Notes: generated by a model not told the origin, from the letters alone. DNA of 64,000 nucleotides from Nemertoderma westbladi (GCA_032718475.1 JAUCBJ010002048.1:1-64000), one strand, 5' to 3'. Shown: positions 23,001 through 55,765, counted from the stretch's first letter. Numbers and translations: made by a program.

Positions 23001-23800
23001 AGAGTGTGGCTGATTACCATATTCAAGCGCAGATGCGTTGGTTACCATTTAAGGCGGGATATGGATTTTGGGCGGTAGACCCATCGCATGTTGCGTACGA
23101 GCCATATCTACAATCGCTACCACAATATCAGGAACTCATCCTAACTGCTCAAGACCTTCCACAGAACACTGGAGTTATCGTAGTCCGAGAATACTTCAGA
23201 CAATTGAATATGGATAACAAGTACACCTGGAACTTCGTTGCTATTTGCGATCGCATCACGAAGGGTGTATTTACGGAGACTAGAAAAGTGGTACGCGCGC
23301 GAGGTGAATGGAGGATGGCGGCTATACAATACCGCAACGAATTCTTGTTGACTCATGTGCCAGTGGGTTCATTGACCGCTGAGAGGATACAGGGACAGAG
23401 GATCGCAGCGACCACAGCGACGACCGCTGGAGCTCAAGGCTCGCGGAAAGAACCAGGAGGAGGGGTCCACGACAAGCGTCAAGTCAAGGACGACCACTAT
23501 CACTCTATTATAGAAGCACAGAGGTTGCAGCGCAAGGCGCAGGGAGCGTCGGAAAAAGCGCGTGTGCAACTGCATAAGGAAGAGTTGGCGGAAGCGACCA
23601 CGGGAGCACGACAATTGGGACGAGGCCGAGGAAGAAGCACGAGCCGGGAATCTGTCGGGGCTCAGGGAACATCGTCGCCGGTTCCGGGGAGTGATGCCTC
23701 ACGGATGCCGTCAACGGAGTCGACTGGAGGACGACTGGTGTATCTGGGGAGGGGGCGAAAGAGAGGAGCGAGCCCAAAGAACCCAGGAGCGGGTCGATAA
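20093..23800 (+). CDS. ORF3 of the BEL element: 1,235-aa protein with three CCHC zinc knuckles, function unknown
   Basis: The frame is open for 3.7 kb. Three CX2CX4HX4C knuckles sit in tandem: CKLCGSTRHNLKSC (from residue 890), CRWCNETDHSFHTC (914) and CGYCGVKGHRSARC (934). This is the nucleic-acid-binding motif of gag proteins. The N-terminal half is charged and has a CXXC pair (KCGECMNK). The middle (about 640-790) looks globular, with LLLLWAQDIGIYREYP and LQYYLVLESNTVTCLLADIV. The C-terminal 150 residues are basic, RG-rich and disordered. I see no signal peptide, transmembrane anchor or furin site, so it does not look like an env. It has no RT, protease or integrase motif. Candidate roles are an RNA-binding chaperone or a second gag-like protein. 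It could be a captured host gene or a fused gag from another element. Confidence 0.85.
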   Translation: MEKDIRAQPRRGFTAREEAELPFARPGCKDSNVYYHGRSVMELNGKYKPTYDKELRRERMRALGDRMEVLRREYRTRYPYDFALDVCDISADPDEEIARLYHMNMYLRHEEPLPAIRDQFDGMHLYRRTRGEDQETPKVFSVYKLFYKCGECMNKQDVAIPDRLDEQHPEPILTRCPAHQFLRYNEGGYPMSNPMISIDFSGKRPPRPITPTVTTLDPYTEIKPCSTPSLIETAAAISLYRAYKDLEARREAARDSGTKPAGLELSSPWTAFTSPHRARSLTPEHQDDIDALRQEERAAKAKELFENRIAEYNKTADRHQEETRRVTGFVPQVVSQPRPVYYSDGTEPAILVDHPESREAIRFLPMVRMADHWNVDCLREVLCAKFLRDVPMQITDYDTLDKIGAPGKESKLFGWLDKYIKVWVAVATFPDDEEVDQTWLRRKGSYTRYDDHKAIERMWTPSDEIQRQWRKTEESLQDWRVMFYDNEGGSHQECLTSKCIQIRAADGVTHVFMRVRADRERPEPIITTQYRKGKDPREQILEVCRRGGMHGAERIDARMLPKKVREAILNQDYVKVGSGVQSDLESDFNAMTDLEDRLPRPFVDTKLLLLWAQDIGIYREYPNSAKTGMGFIAHLLYNWDFKLKTQKKYEEAYGEYNTPPGAEFKSHFKRQALVYWNICAPPRASLQYYLVLESNTVTCLLADIVARVLKRHPLVFGGDQYVRSKGGIQSDVMKRFLTPFFNQSLENTSMVRRGLAIFQGVYRQNIGDLGDRPSMEYPTPEALEKWFGNQTRGFRTPFHSEADRPVKEGWPETLVEVFGVDLPVEKTYPKRTREEILEIEDKGEDVYFVPDRQPLTGEDDIVLDIGKEGSAKPIGDLIYERAWFPQARRCKLCGSTRHNLKSCDAVVEAAHKVCRWCNETDHSFHTCTVFISQCGYCGVKGHRSARCQLRDDSFQNHSANLLREMLDKWESVADYHIQAQMRWLPFKAGYGFWAVDPSHVAYEPYLQSLPQYQELILTAQDLPQNTGVIVVREYFRQLNMDNKYTWNFVAICDRITKGVFTETRKVVRARGEWRMAAIQYRNEFLLTHVPVGSLTAERIQGQRIAATTATTAGAQGSRKEPGGGVHDKRQVKDDHYHSIIEAQRLQRKAQGASEKARVQLHKEELAEATTGARQLGRGRGRSTSRESVGAQGTSSPVPGSDASRMPSTESTGGRLVYLGRGRKRGASPKNPGAGR

Positions 23801-24275
23801 TACATCATAGCACAGGGCGACAGACTCTAGATATATACATCATCGTCGCTCTGATGTATATTGTAGCATTTAGAAATCTTCGACTAGACTCATATACACT
23901 AGTTGAGCTGTTTTGAATTTATATTATGAGAGAGGCGAAGGAAGTGATTGGGGAGACAAACCTGCGGGTTTGGCTTACTCCTTTCACTTGCCCTAGCAAA
24001 TTTTTTTATATATATTTGATTTTGTATGTAGTAATCATTATGTAGTACGAACGAGAAACAATATTTGTAAATTTAATTTGAATGAGAGAGATAATATTTG
24101 TAAATTTAATTTGTATGCAATTCATTATGCAATATCTATAGCAATATTTTGTAAATAGTAGGATTTATAGTATCAAGTATTTAGATTATTTGGAAGAAAT
24201 TTATTTTGTTTGTATACATCACCTTATACTCTTCTACAGTTGGAGGGAAACATTATATGATTTCCCTTGGAGCGG
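23801..24275 (+). other. 3' untranslated region of the BEL element
   Basis: Mostly AT-rich. It carries the last copy of the element's palindrome (23,957-23,972) and a short repeat, AATATTTGTAAATTTAATTT, twice at about 24,060-24,110. A purine-rich TTGGAGGGAAA near 24,238 could be the polypurine tract, but it lies about 30 bp from the LTR, so this is uncertain. Confidence 0.45.
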
Positions 24276-26381
24276 TGTTACGGTATATGGCGCTGTATCC
24301 ACATATATTAGTCCGTTATACTGTACGCAATATTAGTCCGTTATACTGTATGTAATATTAGTCCGTTGTGCAGCATAATATTTTAGATAAGGCATAATAG
24401 CGCAGTGATATTTAGATAGGGAAACCAAAACGCCCATATATTTTGAATCCATCCATTTTGTATAATATGTAGCCCTACCTACGTAATTTTGTATTAGGAT
24501 ATATGTAGATAGTTCCAGGGTAGCAAGTTTAGTCGGACCCTGGATTTCGTGCTTGCTGATATTAGCTTCAATAGGGCTAGCATATAGGGACGCTGTCCTG
24601 GCCATTCAGCAGCCAGGGACATGATCCATTACCATATATGGTAATAATTTGAGGTTTGGGCGGCAATAGGGCTACAATCCGGCCCCCTTATTGGACTAAC
24701 TGCTTCCAGGTTGGTCTAATGCTAGCGCGGACTGGAGAGCCAATAGGAGAGCGATTGAGTCACCCTATTGCATCACCCCATCCGGATCACCTATAAATTG
24801 GCGGCTTGCCGGTAGAGCTGTACAACAACCCTATACCTTACAATCCACACCCTTATATTTTAGCGTATTTCTGCAATTTGCTAAATTTTGATTAATTTCT
24901 TAAGATGATTTGCTAGTGCGATTATTCTTGATTGTGTTTCTCAATTAATCCCATCGATTACTGCTAATTACAACTGGAACTATGATTTCTACCTTTTGTT
25001 AATGGTTCTATGTGATTCCTTTCTACGCAATAATCCTAAGGGATTTCTGAGACTGTCAGACTTTGTGATTTGCATGCGCCGCTACGGTAGCTATTAGCAT
25101 AATGGAGGGCTAAGGTGCCAGTGGGCGGTGGTTGAGCGACTAAGGGAGAGCGGAGGATTCAAAGGCGGGCAACGCTGGCGGGGGGTCACCGTTGCGGTCG
25201 GGCAGTTCACGCTGTGGTATGCAGACCATTCGCCGGTACGGTAATTAAGGGGCTGATGATCCAGGTTTCGTCTCTATTTAGTATTAGGGGGGCAGGAATC
25301 AGGTTAGTTAGGAGTCCTATATGTACCCGGGAGAGGCCTGCACGTATCACAACGTGGAGTGTGAAGTACGAATAGTGAGTCGCACAACTGTGGGCTATAC
25401 AGTAGTTAACTGCATAATTGCGAACTGTGATTGCTGACGCTGATTGGTGTGTTATTGAAGTGTGCCTACGATTGTGAATGTTTAGGTAGGTGCCCCCTTT
25501 CTTTGATTGATTTCTATTTCTTAGTTACAACAATTAGTTACTGATTAGGTCAAAGTAATACGGCAATTTAGGCTATTACTAGCGAAACCTGTTGCGTAAT
25601 AAATTAGAATTACGCATTCTGGAACTCTTAGTAATTAGTACGCTGTTACATATTTGTGACTGTGATTGATTAGTAAAAAATTAAGAATTAGTACGCAGCA
25701 TAGCGGAGAGTAGCTAAGGTAATAATTAGAGTACTGTAAACTATTCACGCTGAGCGGTTATTTGCATTGGCGGGCAATCAGCTAGATCGCACTATTCGGT
25801 ACACACAACACGCTAGTAATTTGCTGGCCTAAAGCCAGCTGCAGGCAAGTTTAGACCCAGAGCGGAACTATCCACGTAGAGAAAAATACTGTACCATTTT
25901 GATTATTTTAAATATTCTCGCATTCACACATTACGATAGGGAACCCCCAGTATTCGCGATTAGAAAAGGCGTAGGCAATAGCGTGCTTTAATAGTGATAG
26001 AATTAGGCGTAAGAATACTCTGAGTGCAAAGCCTCTCGCACTCGTCTTAAGTAAGCTTAGGGAGCTGACTCGGGTTTATTGTTTTGGTTATTCCCGCGTG
26101 GCTCATAGATTCGAACAGTTAGCTCTCTATCGAGCAATCGGTAGAGAAAGGAACAAGCAATTTTGCAGGAGCTGTGTAAATTTAGTAAATTATATTAGCG
26201 GACGGCAGATAAGCGCCATCTAACGGTAAGTAGCGGTTTGTATTTAGCAACCCTTACAATTTAGCAATCGTCTTTGTGTCTTATTGGTTAGGCGAGAACT
26301 TATTAGGTTGGCAGAGGAGTATACGGGTATTTGTCTGTTCAACAGTTCTGCTGTTAGTATAGAGGTCGCGGTTGTTTATCA
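24276..26381 (+). repeat. 3' LTR of the BEL element (2,106 bp)
   Basis: Nearly identical to the 5' LTR. Differences seen by eye: about four substitutions, a deletion of about 13 bp (near 25,131) and one of about 36 bp (near 26,269). The deletions account for the 49-bp length difference. Confidence 0.95.
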
Positions 26382-26540
26382 GGAATCATGGCTAATGTGG
26401 GGTCGCTGAATCTTTTTGTAATGTTAAGTTTTTCGATTGGGGCAAGCCTTGAGTGTCCGAATCCTGATCAAAACTGATCTTTGCTGATCATGGTCAAGAT
26501 CATGATCTGATCGCTCCAAAAAAGTCTTTTTTAAGGTAAA
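26382..26540. repeat. GATC-rich satellite, right block
   Basis: AATCTTTTTGTAATGTTAAG and several TGATCA/GATCATGATC motifs match the satellite left of the BEL element. The element therefore split a diverged unit of this array. Confidence 0.75.
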
Positions 26541-27613
26541 TCCATATGCTGCCTATCGATTGGCGCCGGTTCCAAGTCCGTAGCATTAGCGGTTCTAGAG
26601 ATCGACGCATAGCAACGAGGTTGCTAGGGAAGCGGACTTTTTGACTCAAATTGGCCCTAGACGGAGAACCGTAGACATTTGAAACGTAATGTATATGGGA
26701 AAAAGTCTTCTGGATAAATTTTTTTTTTGGGGGGGGGGGGGGTCTAGGAACATCCTATTGTTGGTTTTCGCTTAGTTTCTGAGAAAAGCTTCTCCCCCAA
26801 ATTCCAAACTCCCCCAATCTATAAAGGCGTGCGCAATGACTAGTTCCGTGGCCGAGCACGGAATTGGGTTCTCCGAACACGATAACCTGCGGTTGGGGCC
26901 CTGACCGTCCAGTCCCTTAGCCAATCCCTAATTTCCCCATGGCCCTGTATTGGCCTCTCTGAGAGATGAGCTGATGCACTGGCATCTCTCTGTTGCTGAC
27001 AATATATCCTCATTCTCCCTCCTATCCAATATTGTGTTAACAATATGATTCGTAAATCATGAATTTCCCCATTTTCCGCTGGGTGGTGCAGCAAATTGGA
27101 TCCGCTAACACATCATCTCATCATCCCGGGGAGTGTTTGACGACTTGCTGGACTAAATATATCTCGGTTGCAGTTGTTATTTAGATTTTTGAATGGCCTA
27201 GTGTACATTGGTGTAATGGGTGAATGAATATATGTTGATAAAGGAAATTAAATCAATGCGTAAATAAAATTCAATTTGCCTATGGGTAAAAAAGTAGACC
27301 CTTTTCTACTTACTTTGTGGTATATTCAAGAATGAAATGTTTTTTATTTTTTTATTTTAGATAAATATATTGAATTTTTATGGTAGTGCTAATGGCACTA
27401 CCACATAAATTCAATTTACTTATTTGGCCGCGTAATATTTTAGAACATTACTACTGAATGTTAACACTGCTTAAAAATAGTTATTAAACTAATTCAAGAC
27501 AGTGTGCACCTGCACAAGAGATATTACTATAAATATAATAGGGAAGGACACGATGAGAAAGGGTCTTTAGACAATGAGGATTTCATTCGGAAAAGTTTAA
27601 AATTCCTTTGCAA
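26541..27613. other. Spacer without a supported gene
   Basis: It holds a run of 14 G at 26,729-26,742 and a small hairpin at about 27,378-27,412 (TTTATGGTAGTG with TGGCACTACCA). The minus-strand ORF at 26,840-27,094 shows no family signature. Confidence 0.5.
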
Positions 27614-29843
27614 TGGGAGTGGGAGCGGGAGCGGAGCGGGAGTGGGAGCAGGAGCGGGAGCGGGAGCGGGAGCGGGAGCGGAAGCGGGAGCAGGAGCGGG
27701 AGCGGGAGCGGGAGCGGGAGCGGGAGCAGGAGCGGGAGCGGGAGCGGGAGCGGGAGCGGGAGCGGGAGCGGGAGCGGGAGCGGGAGCGGGAGCGGGAGCG
27801 GGAGCGGGAGCGGGAGCGGGAGCGGGAGCGGGAGCGGGAGCGGGAGCGGGAGCGGGAGCGGGAGCGGGAGCGGGAGCGGGAGCGGGAGCGGGAGCGGGAG
27901 CGGGAGCGGGAGCGGGAGCGGGAGCGGGAGCGGGAGCGGGAGCGGGAGCGGGAGCGGGAGCGGGAGCGGGAGCGGGAGCGGGAGCGGGAGCGGGAGCGGG
28001 AGCGGGAGCGGGAGCGGGAGCGGGAGCGGGAGCGGGAGCGGGAGCGGGAGCGGGAGCGGGAGCGGGAGCGGGAGCGGGAGCGGGAGCGGGAGCGGGAGCG
28101 GGAACGGGAGCGGGAGCGGGAACGGGAGCGGGAGCGGGAGCGGGAGCGGGAGCGGGAGCGGGAGCGGGAGCGGGAGCGGGAGCGGGAGCGGGAACGGGAG
28201 CGGGAGCGGGAGCGGGAGCGGGAACGGGAGCGGGAGTGGGAGCGGGAGCGGGAGCGGGAGCGGGAGCGGGAGCGGGAGCGGGAGCGGGAGCGGGAGCGGG
28301 AGCGGGAGCGGGAGCGGGAGCGGGAGCGGGAGCGGGAGCGGGAGCGGGAGCGGGAGCGGGAGCGGGAGCGGGAGCGGGAGCGGGAGCGGGAGCGGGAGCG
28401 GGAGCGGGAGCGGGAGCGGGAGCGGGAGCGGGAGCGGGAGCGGGAGCGGGAGCGGGAGCGGGAGCGGGAGCGGGAGCGGGAGCGGGAGCGGGAGCGGGAG
28501 CGGGAGCGGGAGCGGGAGCGGGAGCGGGAGCGGGAGCGGGAGCGGGAGCGGGAGCGGGAGCGGGAGCGGGAGCGGGAGCGGGAGCGGGAGCGGGAGCGGG
28601 AGCGGGAGCGGGAGCGGGAGCGGGAGCGGGAGCGGGAGCGGGAGCGGGAGCGGGAGCGGGAGCGGGAGCGGGAGCGGGAGCGGGAGCGGGAGCGGGAGCG
28701 GGAGCGGGAGCGGGAGCGGGAGCGGGAGCGGGAGCGGGAGCGGGAGCGGGAGCGGGAGCGGGAGCGGGAGCGGGAGCGGGAGCGGGAGCGGGAGCGGGAG
28801 CGGGAGCGGGAGCGGGAGCGGGAGCGGGAGCGGGAGCGGGAGCGGGAGCGGGAGCGGGAGCGGGAGCGGGAGCGGGAGCGGGAGCGGGAGCGGGAGCGGG
28901 AGCGGGAGCGGGAGCGGGAGCGGGAGCGGGAGCGGGAGCGGGAGCGGGAGCGGGAGCGGGAGCGGGAGCGGGAGCGGGAGCGGGAGCGGGAGCGGGAGCG
29001 GGAGCGGGAGCGGGAGCGGGAGCGGGAGCGGGAGCGGGAGCGGGAGCGGGAGCGGGAGCGGGAGCGGGAGCGGGAGCGGGAGCGGGAGCGGGAGCGGGAG
29101 CGGGAGCGGGAGCGGGAGCGGGAGCGGGAGCGGGAGCGGGAGCGGGAGCGGGAGCGGGAGCGGGAGCGGGAGCGGGAGCGGGAGCGGGAGCGGGAGCGGG
29201 AGCGGGAGCGGGAGCGGGAGCGGGAGCGGGAGCGGGAGCGGGAGCGGGAGCGGGAGCGGGAGCGGGAGCGGGAGCGGGAGCGGGAGCGGGAGCGGGAGCG
29301 GGAGCGGGAGCGGGAGCGGGAGCGGGAGCGGGAGCGGGAGCGGGAGCGGGAGCGGGAGCGGGAGCGGGAGCGGGAGCGGGAGCGGGAGCGGGAGCGGGAG
29401 CGGGAGCGGGAGCGGGAGCGGGAGCGGGAGCGGGAGCGGGAGCGGGAGCGGGAGCGGGAGCGGGAGCGGGAGCGGGAGCGGGAGCGGGAGCGGGAGCGGG
29501 AGCGGGAGCGGGAGCGGGAGCGGGAGCGGGAGCGGGAGCGGGAGCGGGAGCGGGAGCGGGAGCGGGAGCGGGAGCGGGAGCGGGAGCGGGAGCGGGAGCG
29601 GGAGCGGGAGCGGGAGCGGGAGCGGGAGCGGGAGCGGGAGCGGGAGCGGGAGCGGGAGCGGGAGCGGGAGCGGGAGCGGGAGCGGGAGCGGGAGCGGGAG
29701 CGGGAGCGGGAGCGGGAGCGGGAGCGGGAGCGGGAGCGGGAGCGGGAGCGGGAGCGGGAGCGGGAGCGGGAGCGGGAGCGGGAGCGGGAGCGGGAGCGGG
29801 AGCGGGAGCGGGAGTGGGAGTGTGAGCGGGAGTGGGAGTGTAC
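27614..29843. repeat. GGGAGC hexanucleotide array, about 370 units
   Basis: Roughly 2.2 kb of near-perfect GGGAGC. Variant units GGGAAC sit near 28,103, 28,121, 28,193 and 28,223, and GGGAGT at both ends and near 28,235. Every frame without a stop reads as a dipeptide polymer (Gly-Ala, Gly-Ser, Arg-Glu; on the other strand Pro-Leu, Arg-Ser). G3N3 spacing is suited to G-quadruplexes. It lies between the BEL element and the 3' end of the receptor gene. Confidence 0.97.
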
Positions 29844-30568
29844 GGGATAGACGAAGGAGTAAATCAAAATTCATCTCTCTCCAGGGAAAACCGACGTAAA
29901 TAACAGCTCAATACTCCCAAAATAAAAATTGCAATCCATTCTATTGACTTTAGTTCATTGCCTTGGTTAGAATAACGTGCCACTGCAACCTGCTCCTTTC
30001 CCTAAATTGAAAATTCAACATTGAGACAATAAATTAATTCTATCTCCATTAGGATGGTCGTTATGTCGTCCTGCCTAACACAGTTAGTTTTATTTCTATT
30101 TACAGTTAAATACAAAAATTTAATTGCAACCTGTTCTATTGACTTTAACTTATTGAGTTGACTACAGTAGAATAACATTACCGTAACCTACTCCTTTCTC
30201 TTGACTACATAAGGATATGACACCCCCACAAACCTAATAACACAGCGACGCAGGACCTAATGTGCAGTAATTATGTCGCAGAAACTAACACCGCATAGGA
30301 CTTTACGACCAAAATACCTAATGACGTAGAACCGTTATATCTTACATATTACAACTATTTGAGTTCAGATTTGTCAGAAATTTTTGTAATAATATAATAG
30401 TTGTTGCCGCCTAATGATGATAGAATTAAAATGGGATTATAAATTACAATGATTTACTGACGGATAATGTCAAAGAGAAGAAATACAATGTTGTACTGCA
30501 CGAAACCTCAACCATCTAATTATCACATGATAAAATGAATTAATTATAGATTTTCAACAGCTAAATTT
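29844..30568. repeat. Spacer with a degenerate repeat around TATTGACTTTA...CTGCTCCTTTC
   Basis: TCTATTGACTTTA followed by AATAACGT/ATTAC and CAACCTGCTCCTTTC occurs at about 29,939-30,005 and again at about 30,125-30,200. A third related block lies near 61,690-61,740. CCTAATG/CTAACACCGCATAGGAC motifs at 30,230-30,330 resemble sequence right of the 16-bp array at 38,820-38,890. An uncharacterised dispersed repeat is likely. Confidence 0.45.
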
Positions 30569-52529
<21,961 letters not shown>

Positions 52530-52639
52530 TATCGTATTATATAAACACAAATATCAAAAATAAAAGCTATATTAGATTATATAATACTACTACAGTAAGA
52601 CGAGCGAGTTCGGACAGTGGAAATGAAATTCTTCCATAG

Positions 52640-53520
52640 GCTTCCCCATTCTCCATAGTTGTCGCAGTTTCGTTTTTCCCAGGGCCAGGGCCAGGGCCAG
52701 GGCTGGTATCCCTTTCAATTTGATCTTTATATGTCATAGCCGTTCGACCACGGCTACGGTTTCACTGTGTTGGTTACCAGAAATGTAGATCTGGTACTGT
52801 ATGACCTCATGTTTACTTCTCCAGCAGCGCCAACTGAATCTTAATCTGCGTTCACGGAGTGTTGTTGATACAGGGGGTATTGTACCATAAAGCTCGGCAT
52901 TTGTCATGTGTTGTCTCCAGCTGATGTTTAGGGCTGCCCTCAGTAGTCTTGTGTAGCAACCATCAATTCGTTGTTCAAGTGATTTAGTCAGTGTCCAGGT
53001 CTCACCCCCGTATAAAAATACACTTTCCACCGTGGCTCGAAAGAACTTGGTCTTCAGGTGCCTGGAAAGGTCTGATTTTCTGATGGTATCCACTTTTGAT
53101 AGAGCTACACATCCCTTTGCTTTTCTAACTTCTGTGTCTGTTTTGTTACTCTCTATCCATGACCCAACCCAAGGTACTGGAAGTCGTCAACCTTACTATA
53201 GGCAAGCATACTTACTGTAGTGGATTATTTATCAATTGTTGTCAAGTTTCCATTAACATTAAAAAGTCATGAATTCGGTCTTGGTAGCATTTATATGCAG
53301 TCCAACCTCCTTAGCAGCCCTCTCCACTTTATTCAGTAGAAGCTGTGCATCTGCTAGCGTATTAGAGAGCAGGGCGATGTCATCCGCATAGTCGGTGTCT
53401 GTGACTGTAGTTTCCGGATATCTACTGCTTCTACGTTCCTGTAGTGTGAATCCACAGTTACAGCACAATTACAAATAGTAATGGCGCCTATGTGTCACCT
53501 TACAGTACGCCAGCCAGGAT
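52640..53520 (-). pseudogene. RTE-like LINE fragment (RT fingers/palm to C-terminus)
   Basis: TDTDYADDIALLSNTLADAQ (53,259-53,468) is the RT catalytic block. Further on in the same frame, after stops, come HLKTKFFRATVESVFLYGGE and TWTLTKSLEQRIDGCYTRLL, then SWRQHMTNAELYG. The piece ends near a short GGGCCA repeat at 52,681-52,702. It is related to, but distinct from, family A. It is 5'-truncated and dead. Confidence 0.8.
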
Positions 53521-55048
53521 TGGGAAGAACTCAGTTTCACAATCTGCGTTGTGAGAGTATATCACAAAATACATTCAATGCCGGAGACAATTACTTCTGG
53601 TATTCCATAATGAATTGAAATTTGTGTAATTGTGGAATCTCAAAAAATACAAATTTGTTTAGAACAAATGAAATGCATGTAATATAAACATTAATGACTG
53701 TTATCCGTCTTTAATAATGTATGCTGTGGGGGGGGGGGGGGGGGGGGGGGTGGGTGCAGGCCTAGTGCATACAACCCTGATCCATCCACCAACCCATATA
53801 CGTACATAGACAAATTTGAAACCCACCACTACTGGCTACAGTTTCCCTTTACCATCTACATAATGAAACAATATACACTAGAATTACAATGACATTGCCT
53901 ATGGTCTGAAGTGAAGCCGCTAAATGCCATTCCCCTATAAAACATTTTGAATGCCACAGTGTGTAACCTGATACAGATAATAAGAATTGATTTTTACATT
54001 TAAAACTATAATGTTAGCCTATGGAGAATCATATTACGTGGCTGATTAAATATACCATTTTATAAACATACAGTCTCCACAGTATTAATGTTAGCATTAA
54101 TGTAGCCAACACACTGTGTACCATAGCACAGCACAATACAATACTTGGGATTAGTTATTAGTTAACAATATGGGACAGATCTAGCATTAAATGAATTATA
54201 AGCGATTTATACTATAGGCCTACACCGTATTCATCGAAGCCGTCACTATTGTATTGCATGAATTTGAAGTACGAAAATAAAGTAAGTTAATTGCGGAACC
54301 ACGAATATGTATAAAGTTCCGTAACCCTGTATTACACAAAAATATGAGAAATACTTGAACCGAATGAGAGACGAAAAAATCGTCTAGCCGCCGAATTATA
54401 CGCCTCTCTTAATTTACTATATTAAACTGATACAGGTTAGTTTTGTCTAGCCCAATGCATTACAATAAAATGGAGTATAAAAACTTATTTATAATTTATA
54501 ATGGAGACTTTAATTACCAATCAATTGGCGTTAAGATCAGGCACTAACCAATAAATAACATTTATATATTAAATATAAATATATACATTAAAAAGTTAAT
54601 AGATTATTGAAGAAAAAATCCGAAATAATTAACCTTTATTGCAGTAGTACAATTTACAAATTTCCTAATAATGGTATATTAGCACGTATATAAAACGATA
54701 TCAATTGGTTTAGAATGTCAGAGATATAATCTGTACTGCACAAAGTATATGTCCTAAATATTTAATCTCATCTACTATTTTTAATACATTCCCGTTCAAC
54801 GACACTATAGAGTTGTCCTTCAACTCTAACTCGTTGACTTATCTTGTCCTACATTAGAGTTTCTACACGATTTCGGAAAGTAATACAAACATTTAGATTT
54901 TTTAATATTTACAGTAATACAATGTTGACGAGCATATTTCGCAAATATATTTCCAAATATGTAAAATCATTTGAAATTTGTTAGAAAATAGCTGAGATAT
55001 GGGCGTTCGGAAGTGGTTTTGCACCTGGTCGAGTCCATTTTATTATAT
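53521..55048. other. AT-rich spacer
   Basis: No gene or repeat family recognised. It has a run of 23 G at 53,728-53,750. Confidence 0.5.
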
Positions 55049-55765
55049 TTAAGGGGGGGTACACCATTTTGGTCCAAAATATGTCGAAATTTTTTTTATT
55101 GTCTATTATAATGCACCATTGAATGGTGTTACCAAATCTAAAAACCGCTATTTAATAGCTCTTTTAGTTTTCAAGTTATGTAAATTTCCATTTAGGGAAT
55201 CCTATTGAAATTACTATTACTATGTATAATGAAAGGTCGATTATCTCCAAATATTTTTTTCATGAAATTGTCAACTTCAAAACCCTACTACTTCTACAAT
55301 TTTTGAGTAATTAGTCTGAAACTTCCTGTGGGTGTCTAGTTAGCCACCCTGCATAAAATTATCAGACAACTTTTCGAAATTTTTTGTTAATAAAATTTAA
55401 TACTATTTATAAAAAACCTAAAAATTAGCATAAATATGCAGCGCCGCCTAGCGGTGCAGAATCATTTTAACAAAATTTCGCCTGATAGTTATGTTGCCCC
55501 ATCTTTGATCTATCATATAAAAAAACTTTCATGTGATTAGGTTCAAAACTGTAAAAGCCTTAGGGTTTTAAGCGCAACCAAGATTTTTTTATTGTTAACT
55601 AGTATTAACTAATATTAAACAGCAAAAAAAAATTTTTTTCTGACCTGTCATGTAGAATAGCATCTTAGGCACCTATATGCCAAATTTTAGCCAAAACCAA
55701 ACAATTTTGAAACGCTGAGAGTGATAAATCGAAGAGTTGTCCGAAAATGGTGTACCCCCCCTTAA
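55049..55765. mobile_element. MITE with perfect 18-bp inverted ends and TTAA flanks
   Basis: GGGGGGGTACACCATTTT at 55,053-55,070 is exactly inverted at 55,744-55,761. TTAA lies outside both ends (55,049-55,052 and 55,762-55,765). The interior, about 670 bp, is AT-rich and non-coding. TTAA target duplication is typical of piggyBac-type elements, but the terminal Gs are not the usual CCC start, so the superfamily is open. Confidence 0.85.

Larger units (their letters stand above)
8089..26386 (+). mobile_element. BEL/Pao LTR retrotransposon with a third large ORF
   Basis: LTRs at 8,094-10,248 and 24,276-26,381 both start TGTTACGG and end TTATCA. They are flanked by the direct repeat GGAAT (8,089-8,093 and 26,382-26,386), a 5-bp target duplication as usual for BEL/Pao. 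The interior encodes gag, aspartic protease, RT, RNase H and integrase in BEL/Pao order, then a 1,235-codon ORF where an env would lie. By eye the LTRs differ by about four substitutions and two deletions, so the insertion is young. At 18.3 kb it is about twice the length of common BEL elements, owing to long LTRs, a 1.2-kb leader and ORF3. Pol is broken near 17,690, so this copy is probably not autonomous. Confidence 0.93.

Noticed and set aside
20093-23800. Env-type glycoprotein reading of ORF3
   Set aside because: There is no signal peptide, no hydrophobic anchor and no cleavage motif; zinc knuckles point to nucleic-acid binding.
27504-29899. Five overlapping ORFs of over 740 codons on both strands
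   Set aside because: They are products of a six-base repeat without stops; the proteins are pure dipeptide polymers and no codon bias or start context supports coding.
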